From the IMG/VR virus record IMGVR_UViG_3300030060_005625, positions 1 through 25,757 of that record: 25,757 bases of DNA. One strand, 5' to 3'. The position numbers were made by a program, and so were the translations under genes. Under the pieces are notes generated by a model that saw only the letters and a program-made list of their open reading frames with translations, did not search any database and was not told where the DNA came from. The DNA comes from a virus. Below, piece after piece: positions 19,753-25,757 of the stretch (the first letter of the stretch is position 1; every line of letters begins with the position of its first letter).

Positions 19753-19960
19753 AGATTTCGTCTTTTTCTTTCAAAATCACCTCTTTCATGTCACTTATAT
19801 CTACAGCAACTCCGTCTTTAACTTTACGAAATCTCTTGGCATTATTTTGAGGAAAAAGTCTAAATACTTCTCCAATGTTTACATCACCAAAGTATTCTTT
19901 TTCCCAATCACTACCAACTTTTGGAGGATCATATCTATCTTGAGCGTGGTCGTTTGCCAT
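19739..19960 (-). CDS. Hypothetical protein (73 aa)
   Basis: Unrecognised small protein with an acidic, aromatic start (DHAQDRYDPPKVGSDWEKEYF) and a beta-like end (KVKDGVAVDISDMKEVILKEKDEIYV), possibly a small barrel. ATG 19958-19960 has GAGGA five bases upstream. It is followed with a 14-base overlap by the HNH-type gene. No cysteines or membrane spans. Confidence 0.7.
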   Translation of the reverse strand: MANDHAQDRYDPPKVGSDWEKEYFGDVNIGEVFRLFPQNNAKRFRKVKDGVAVDISDMKEVILKEKDEIYVKS

Positions 19961-19961
19961 G

Positions 19962-20177
19962 TTAATCCTCTACTCTTTCAGAATCTTGTAACTCTCTAAT
20001 TATTGTTGAAATATACCCAAAATTTTCTGATACAGAATCAAATATTTTAACCTCTGAGTAACTTACCTTTGCACCAAGATTTTTCTTATACAAAGATACA
20101 TTTAACTTATCGTACATATTATCAAGAGCAGCTCTAATTTTTTTTAATTCTACTGCTACATCATTACTTATTTTCAT
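19962..20177 (-). CDS. Hypothetical helical protein (71 aa)
   Basis: I start it at ATG 20175-20177, with GGAG six bases upstream and a 14-base overlap with the previous gene; the longer frame to 20246 lies within that gene. The product is predicted helical: MKISNDVAVELKKIRAALDNMYDKLN, then SENFGYISTIIRELQDSE, likely a two-helix coiled-coil hairpin. Function unknown. Confidence 0.68.
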   Translation of the reverse strand: MKISNDVAVELKKIRAALDNMYDKLNVSLYKKNLGAKVSYSEVKIFDSVSENFGYISTIIRELQDSERVED

Positions 20178-20391
20178 TTTTGTCTCCAAATTTAAGTTCT
20201 GTTTGGTTTTTGTTTTTGTCATCCCAAGGTCCATCTTCCATCTCATCTATATACTCAAATATAAAATCTGTGATGTCTTGATTTAACTTGGTTAGTTCAC
20301 TAAAGGCCAGTTTTCTAACAAAAAATCTTTCCTCTTTGTCTACTATAGTGGTCATCAGATTACTGATGTAAGAACCTAATTTATTTGTCAT
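20164..20391 (-). CDS. Hypothetical protein (75 aa)
   Basis: Unrecognised. ATG 20389-20391 has GAGG upstream. The N-terminal 50 residues are helical (LGSYISNLMTTIVDKEERFFVRKLAFSELTKLNQDITDFIFEYIDEME); the rest is charged and probably disordered. It follows the glycan cassette by about 28 bases with no promoter of the P1-P7 type, so it is probably read from the same transcript. Confidence 0.68.
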   Translation of the reverse strand: MTNKLGSYISNLMTTIVDKEERFFVRKLAFSELTKLNQDITDFIFEYIDEMEDGPWDDKNKNQTELKFGDKNENK

Positions 20392-20419
20392 TATAACCTC
20401 ATATTACACTTATAAATAG

Positions 20420-21643
20420 TTAATTAGTCTTACAAACGACTAAGTTTTTTTCATATGTTTCAAGTGATTTGATGTAGAATTTGAATATATCAAACTCCAT
20501 CTCACCTACATCACCACTATCTTGTAGCATTTCTGATAGATTAACTAACACTTGAAAATTTTCATTGTTCAATTGATTACAATCAAACTCCACACAAATA
20601 TCATGTTGTTCTGATATCTTGTTATGGCCATACAATTTTATTTTTTCCCCTAAATTAAACTGAGTATTTGGTTGTTCTTCCTTTACATAGTGACCAATAA
20701 TCTCTGAGTTTCTTAAATCTAAATATATCTTACTACACCAAGGCTCTAATTCATACAGCATCTGTTTAGTGCAATTATATGCTACAAAACCCACATCATA
20801 CTTGGGTGGCACTATCGGTTTTAAATACTCATCATGTTTTACCATATGTCCCCACTTACGAATAAAGTTACGAGTTGACCTAAGATTCTGAGCTAACCAC
20901 TCCGATGATTCTCTACCCTTCATAAACACTTGACCTGCTGGATTTCTCATAGCTCCATCTTTGAATCGTGAACCTCTACAGGTCATATGATATACGAACC
21001 CTTGCCATGTTTGTATAAATTTATAACCAGCCAACTGAAATCTGTTGAATATATCAGAGTCCTCTTTTGATTGTGGAGCATACAACGGGTCATGTCCACC
21101 GATACTTGTAAAGTCATCTTTATATATTGCCCAAGGAGCAAAGATACCATCTGTAACTTTATCTTCACCATATTTATCTTCTTCAAGAAACTTTAATAAT
21201 CCCATCTCATCAAACTCTTCGGGTTCTATACCAAAGTCTTGTAATATCTTTTCAGGACCGTCTGGATGTAGTGGTGGTTCTATCCGTGTAGCAGATACCA
21301 CCTTACCTCGTTCTAAATGTTTTAGAACTTCTTCGTCTAAACCAGGACAAGCATACATATCAGCATGATAAATCATCACAATATCATTACTAGCCATATC
21401 AACTAATGTATCGTAAAGTATCGTATGACCTAACCTTGTAGGTCCTTCGTTACGATGTATTTTTATATTGCCATCTTTTTCAGCAATCTCTTGCATCCAC
21501 TCCCAAGTTCCGTCATCAGAGAAATCATCAGCCCAACATATCTCATGTCGGTATCCAAGATTCTTTCTGATAGAGTTGTAACTCCATTGTAAATATTTTA
21601 GATTGTTTCTACTTGGTTGTATAAAACTTATTACCTTATCCAT
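20420..21643 (-). CDS. Family 2-like glycosyltransferase (407 aa)
   Basis: The N-terminal ~260 residues fit a GT-A fold: VISFIQPSRNNLKYLQWSYNSIRK, then WADDFSDDGTWEWM (37-50) for nucleotide binding, RNEGPTRLGHTILYDTLVDMASNDIVMIYHADMY with a D-x-D-like H-A-D (93-95), and later GHDPLYAPQSKEDSDIFNRFQLAGYKF, the typical acceptor/ED segment. The last ~130 residues (from about KYDVGFVAYNC) are an extra domain of unknown role. Donor and acceptor sugars are unknown. The ATG overlaps the end of the preceding glycosyltransferase gene by 8 bases. It probably helps build a surface glycan with its neighbours. Confidence 0.85.
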   Translation of the reverse strand: MDKVISFIQPSRNNLKYLQWSYNSIRKNLGYRHEICWADDFSDDGTWEWMQEIAEKDGNIKIHRNEGPTRLGHTILYDTLVDMASNDIVMIYHADMYACPGLDEEVLKHLERGKVVSATRIEPPLHPDGPEKILQDFGIEPEEFDEMGLLKFLEEDKYGEDKVTDGIFAPWAIYKDDFTSIGGHDPLYAPQSKEDSDIFNRFQLAGYKFIQTWQGFVYHMTCRGSRFKDGAMRNPAGQVFMKGRESSEWLAQNLRSTRNFIRKWGHMVKHDEYLKPIVPPKYDVGFVAYNCTKQMLYELEPWCSKIYLDLRNSEIIGHYVKEEQPNTQFNLGEKIKLYGHNKISEQHDICVEFDCNQLNNENFQVLVNLSEMLQDSGDVGEMEFDIFKFYIKSLETYEKNLVVCKTN

Positions 21644-22616
21644 TATGTAATTCCTCTAATATATTAGTTATATACGGTACGAAATTACTCTCCGTATACA
21701 ATGAATTTTTATAATGAGCTATAGTCTCAGCACTACAATGTTTGTAAAAATGTTCGTTTTTTAATTGTTTTGCTAATTCAACAGCACCTTTTAAATCACC
21801 ATCCTCTACTGTTAATTTTGGATGAAGTTCTTCTTGAGTGTCTAATCCTTTGTATCCAATACAAGGTATTCCGTGAAATGAACAATTTAATGCGAATGTT
21901 CCAGCAGCATGAGTTGGCATCATATGAACACCTACATGATATTGACTCAAACTGTTCATCCATTCTACCCAAGTCATATATGGTAAATGTTGTATGTCCA
22001 TTTCATCTTCTCTATCTATTTTTCTACCCATCGATGGAGCAACAATTGGCATGTTAAATTCTTGAGCTACTATATAAGAATCAAACCCACCATACCACCT
22101 AACCATATTACCACCAATAATCACAGCGTCACTCCATTCACTTCTTGGTTGAATACCCAACCTTTCAGCTAACATTAGTGTTGGCATTTTATGAACGGGT
22201 TTGTTTGTGATACCTCTATAATAATTTACATCTTTATGATTATGAGCAAACAACATATCAAATTCTGTAAGAGCATTAAACCACCAAATCTGTTGTTCCA
22301 TATCATAGTCCTGAAAATACCAATGAGGACCCTCTTGCATTGATATGGTTTTTCTACATAGTTTTTTCAAATCACCCAACATATCAAATGTCATCAATTT
22401 ATCCACATTCGTTTTAGGTAGTGTCACTATACCGAAGTCAAAATGATTCTCACCAAAATGCTGTAACACCTGTGGTAATTGAAAGATAGGATAATGTTCG
22501 GCACCTAAAATATATTTGGTAGATACATCATTCCTCATGTTAGGATTGCCTAATGAAACCTTACCTTGCCAACCACCCTCAGTAAACCAAGCTATTTTGT
22601 AATTTTTTATCCCCAC
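21636..22616 (-). CDS. GT-B-like glycosyltransferase (326 aa)
   Basis: The product starts KIAWFTEGGWQGKV and contains DAVIIGGNMVRWYGGFDSYIVAQEFNMPIV, followed by HVGVHMMPTHAAGTFALNCSFHGIPCIGYKGLDTQEELHP. This looks like the C-terminal donor-binding half of GT-B enzymes, where a small-residue loop and E/H-x-x-x-G-x-P follow a Rossmann strand. The N-terminal half is more divergent. It starts at GTG 22614-22616, eight bases after GGAG, overlapping the dehydratase gene by 10 bases. Sugar specificity unknown. Confidence 0.72.
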   Translation of the reverse strand: MGIKNYKIAWFTEGGWQGKVSLGNPNMRNDVSTKYILGAEHYPIFQLPQVLQHFGENHFDFGIVTLPKTNVDKLMTFDMLGDLKKLCRKTISMQEGPHWYFQDYDMEQQIWWFNALTEFDMLFAHNHKDVNYYRGITNKPVHKMPTLMLAERLGIQPRSEWSDAVIIGGNMVRWYGGFDSYIVAQEFNMPIVAPSMGRKIDREDEMDIQHLPYMTWVEWMNSLSQYHVGVHMMPTHAAGTFALNCSFHGIPCIGYKGLDTQEELHPKLTVEDGDLKGAVELAKQLKNEHFYKHCSAETIAHYKNSLYTESNFVPYITNILEELHNG

Positions 22617-23509
22617 ACTAATTTCTCCATTTCTTCTTGTGTCATATGTTCTGCACTAGCAGAATTATAAGGTTCTGATAATTTATTATCACCTTTATTT
22701 TTTTCCATTCTAATGTGTATATCATCTCCATAGATAAAGGTGTTTGATATTTCTCTTTCTGATATTAAATCCTCATCTGTTTTCTCACCAGGTCTTTTAC
22801 CAACCACCTCTATATCATCAGAAATAACTTTAGCTAAATCTAACATATTCACACACTTCATCTTGTAAGATTTCACGAATCCACCACCACTTTCTCTAGT
22901 AAAATTAATTGTTCTATTAATTAAACTAGCAGCATCTTCTTTGGTGAATATCAACCTATTCATATTTGGATCTGTAAGTTTAAGAGGTTTACCATCTCTC
23001 TTTAACTTCAACCAAAACGGTAATACCGAACCAGCACTATGTGCCACATTAGCAAATCTAGTTAATGAAAATCTGTTATCATCTGTATTAGTATTCATAA
23101 ACACCCTTTCCATCAAATACTTTGAAGCACCATATACACTCTCTGATAGACAAGCTTTATCCGTACTGATACCAACTGTTATTGGAATGTCATTTATGAT
23201 ACTAGCTTCTACCACATTTAAACTACCCATCACATTTACATTACATCCGGCAATTGGATTTAGTTCCATCAAATCAATATGTTTCATAGCAGCTGAATGA
23301 ACTACTACATCCGGTTTTACTTCTTTAAACACTCTTAGTAATAAAGATTTATCTTCTATATTACCTACATAACATTTGACATTTGGATATTCTCTTTTTA
23401 AGTTAGCTATGTTTTCTTCATTTCTACTTATGCTAATATACTCATTATTATTCTGTTTTACAAGAGCTTTACCAACTGTTCCCGTTCCTCCTGTTATTAA
23501 CACTTTCAT
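22607..23509 (-). CDS. CapD/PseB-like nucleotide-sugar dehydratase or epimerase (300 aa)
   Basis: An extended short-chain dehydrogenase. It has VLITGGTGTVGKALV (3-17) for NAD(P), HSAAMKHIDLMELNP (71-85), ISTDKAC (114-120) and VYGASKYLMERVF (125-137) with the Tyr126/Lys130 pair. AAxKH followed by E-x-NP and STDKA mark the inverting UDP-GlcNAc 4,6-dehydratase/FlaA1/CapD group. It would act on a UDP-amino sugar feeding the glycosyltransferases on either side. ATG 23507-23509 shares a base with the upstream stop. Exact substrate cannot be read. Confidence 0.88.
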   Translation of the reverse strand: MKVLITGGTGTVGKALVKQNNNEYISISRNEENIANLKREYPNVKCYVGNIEDKSLLLRVFKEVKPDVVVHSAAMKHIDLMELNPIAGCNVNVMGSLNVVEASIINDIPITVGISTDKACLSESVYGASKYLMERVFMNTNTDDNRFSLTRFANVAHSAGSVLPFWLKLKRDGKPLKLTDPNMNRLIFTKEDAASLINRTINFTRESGGGFVKSYKMKCVNMLDLAKVISDDIEVVGKRPGEKTDEDLISEREISNTFIYGDDIHIRMEKNKGDNKLSEPYNSASAEHMTQEEMEKLVWG

Positions 23510-24438
23510 TAATACTCCTCATTTATTAATAAATTTAATTTCTCAAAAAACTCTTTATCTTTCTTAGTCATAAACTTATTTAATTCTATTGATTTCATTT
23601 TATACTTTTCATAATTGTTGTTTATATCAATTACCATTTCTTGAAGTTCGTTTGTAGAATGTACAAAGTTCAGGTACTTTTCAGCACCATACCAGTCTAT
23701 TGTTTCATAGTCATAAGTTATAATAGGACACTCACAGACAGACATTTCTGTGTATCTATTGTTTATCATACCATGTTCTCTCTGCCCTTTAGCAATTATA
23801 CCCACAGCACACTTAGCAGAGGAATATAACTTACCAATATCTAATGGTGGCAACAAACCTTTTGAGTGTGGGAAATCGTTCCAACCATTTCCATAAACAC
23901 CAAAATCAAAAGATTGTTGTTTAAAAAATATATCTCTTTCTAAACTATATTGTGAGTCAGTCAATCTATTGAAACCCATTCCCAAAAACACACACTCATG
24001 GCTATACCTACTTTCAAATTGTTTTTCATCTTCTTTTATAGCAGAGTGATAATATTGATAATGTTTTGAAACTATCCCATTTTTCTGAAACTTTTCCAAC
24101 ATAATTTTAGAGCCAGTAAATATTTTATCATACCACTTACCTTTATAATCTAAAATAGCATCATAATCCACCAAAACTCCACCAGAGGCATGTAATAATA
24201 TTTTCTGACATTTCATTTGTTCTACTATCTTAAATGTCTCCTTGTCTAACATTTCATAATAAACCAAATCAAAGTCCATGTTAAGTATTTGCTCCACATA
24301 CTCATCAGTAGGTAACTGACCATTTAATTGTTCTAATGCATAGACTTCGTGACCATCAGATTCTAGTCTATCTGCTACCGCAATATTCAACTTATAGTTA
24401 CCCATCGGCCAAGGTTGGTGAAAAACTAAAATTCTCAT
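23509..24438 (-). CDS. CgeB-like GT-B glycosyltransferase (309 aa)
   Basis: The N-terminal half begins MRILVFHQPWPMGNYKLNIAVADRL. The C-terminal half has DFGVYGNGWNDFPHSKGLLPPLDIGKLYSSAKCAVGII, then REHGMINNRYTEMSVCECPIITYD. The order G-x-GW, L-Y-S-S-A-K, N-x-R-x-x-E-x-x-x-C-x-C-P is the pattern of CgeB/DUF3880-associated glycosyltransferases. Start ATG overlaps the methyltransferase gene stop as ATGA. It probably transfers a sugar in the same glycan pathway as the dehydratases nearby. Confidence 0.8.
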   Translation of the reverse strand: MRILVFHQPWPMGNYKLNIAVADRLESDGHEVYALEQLNGQLPTDEYVEQILNMDFDLVYYEMLDKETFKIVEQMKCQKILLHASGGVLVDYDAILDYKGKWYDKIFTGSKIMLEKFQKNGIVSKHYQYYHSAIKEDEKQFESRYSHECVFLGMGFNRLTDSQYSLERDIFFKQQSFDFGVYGNGWNDFPHSKGLLPPLDIGKLYSSAKCAVGIIAKGQREHGMINNRYTEMSVCECPIITYDYETIDWYGAEKYLNFVHSTNELQEMVIDINNNYEKYKMKSIELNKFMTKKDKEFFEKLNLLINEEY

Positions 24439-25103
24439 ATTGCTAAAACCATTTCCATGTGATACGGTTTATAAATACCAACATCAAAATTATTTCTTAT
24501 TTTTGATATCCATTCAAAAACAACCTCAAAAGTAACCTCTCTGTAGTCACACGCACTATTACCATTCTTGTCAATCTGTTTTTTTCCAAAAAGATGAGCA
24601 TCGTCAATACCAATCACATGATTTTTAATATGATGATTCGATATTACTTCTAATTCTTTTAGTAACGGAACATCAACATCACCGCGTGCATATTTAGATG
24701 CACCAGCGTGGGCGTCTAACCAAAAACAAACTGGCTCATCAATCTCCGAAAGAATATCTTTTAATTTTACAGATGAATCACCACAAATTAGTTTTAATTT
24801 ATTATCAAAAAAATATTTCTCTTCATTGAATAATAAATCTTTTTTATTTTCATGTGGGTTAAATTTAGAAACATCACAATTGTTACTTTCAAATAAATTG
24901 TATCTGTGACTGGCAACTTGACAAATTTCTTTTCCCAACTCTATCGTATACCATTTATCAAATGGTTTTAAATTACCATAAGTCTCCATAACTCTGTGTG
25001 GAATACCACCCATGAAAGTACCAGTCTCAACAAAAACTTTTGGTAGTTCTCTATCGTGCTCTTGACAAAGTGACTCATATATTTCTGGTAAAATATAACC
25101 CAT
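24435..25103 (-). CDS. SAM-dependent methyltransferase-like protein (222 aa)
   Basis: FVETGTFMGGIPHRVMETY (24-42) is a motif I loop (V-E-T-G-T-F-x-G). WYTIELGKEICQVASHRY has the acidic end of beta-2, LICGDSSVKLKDIL the motif II region, and PVCFWLDAHAGASKYARGD (124-142) the motif IV strand. This layout is seen in methyltransferases of glycan clusters, where they methylate sugars. ATG 25101-25103 has GAGGT upstream, ten bases after the GMD stop. An oxygen-methylated sugar is a reasonable guess for its product. Confidence 0.72.
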   Translation of the reverse strand: MGYILPEIYESLCQEHDRELPKVFVETGTFMGGIPHRVMETYGNLKPFDKWYTIELGKEICQVASHRYNLFESNNCDVSKFNPHENKKDLLFNEEKYFFDNKLKLICGDSSVKLKDILSEIDEPVCFWLDAHAGASKYARGDVDVPLLKELEVISNHHIKNHVIGIDDAHLFGKKQIDKNGNSACDYREVTFEVVFEWISKIRNNFDVGIYKPYHMEMVLAI

Positions 25104-25112
25104 TTATCAACC

Positions 25113-25757
<645 letters not shown>

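Noticed and set aside
22941-23300. Plus-strand frame of 119 codons inside the nucleotide-sugar dehydratase gene
   Set aside because: Antisense shadow of a clear enzyme gene, with no ribosome site.

Overview
The window looks like the accessory/early-gene region of a large lytic tailed phage genome. It is probably a T4-like marine myovirus, though no structural or core replication gene lies in the window to prove that. Every gene I can support is on the minus strand. The DNA is AT-rich (roughly one third G+C by eye), and genes are packed with ATGA, GTGA, TTGA or TAATG start/stop overlaps. The gene set is typical of phage host takeover: PhoH, ThyX, MazG-like, peptide deformylase, Hsp20, UV-damage endonuclease, 2OG-Fe(II) oxygenase and phage-borne surface-glycan genes. 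Strong AGGAG ribosome sites and TTGACW-N17-TAnnnT promoters argue for a proteobacterial or similar sigma70 host rather than a Bacteroidetes one. I cannot name the host.

Layout in transcription order (right to left). (1) 25757-20420 is a surface-glycan cassette: GDP-mannose 4,6-dehydratase (5' end cut by the window), a methyltransferase-like protein, a CgeB-like glycosyltransferase, a CapD/PseB-like nucleotide-sugar dehydratase and two more glycosyltransferases. (2) 20391-19079 holds small unknown proteins and an HNH-type protein. (3) Promoter P7 leads peptide deformylase, a MazG-like pyrophosphohydrolase, UvdE, a run of very small membrane or basic proteins and an outer-membrane-like barrel. 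(4) P6 leads a 71-aa protein, a lipoprotein, an unknown 82-aa protein and, further down, Hsp20 with a striking structured leader. (5) P5 leads basic and zinc-binding small proteins, an SNase-like nuclease, ThyX, a 52-aa lipoprotein, Apt, PhoH and an MTA/SAH-nucleosidase-like protein with an extra cysteine motif. (6) P4 leads three small proteins, a 534-aa TSPPY methyltransferase, a GNAT acetyltransferase and a 2OG-Fe(II) oxygenase. (7) P3, with a long leader hairpin, leads a DUF262-HNH nuclease, an HD phosphohydrolase, a second TSPPY methyltransferase and membrane proteins. (8) P2 leads three small proteins. (9) P1 leads a CobT-like HExxH protein that runs off the left edge.

Three things stand out. 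Seven copies of one promoter (TGCTTGACW, 17-18 nt, TWannT) divide the window into operons, and several use the TGA of the -35 box or the TAA of the -10 box as the stop codon of the gene upstream. The hsp20 leader can fold so that its start codon sits in a 12-bp stem whose two non-Watson-Crick pairs are G.U only on the mRNA strand, which suggests an RNA thermometer. Between 2.6 and 9.2 kb, two paralogous TSPPY methyltransferases flank a DUF262-HNH nuclease with HD, GNAT and 2OG-oxygenase neighbours, a candidate phage-borne modification/exclusion module.

About a dozen genes of 26-59 codons, many with GTG or TTG starts, fill what would otherwise look like gaps. No stretch over 300 bases lacks a gene. 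I saw no tRNA, rRNA, CRISPR array, insertion sequence or convincing intrinsic terminator.
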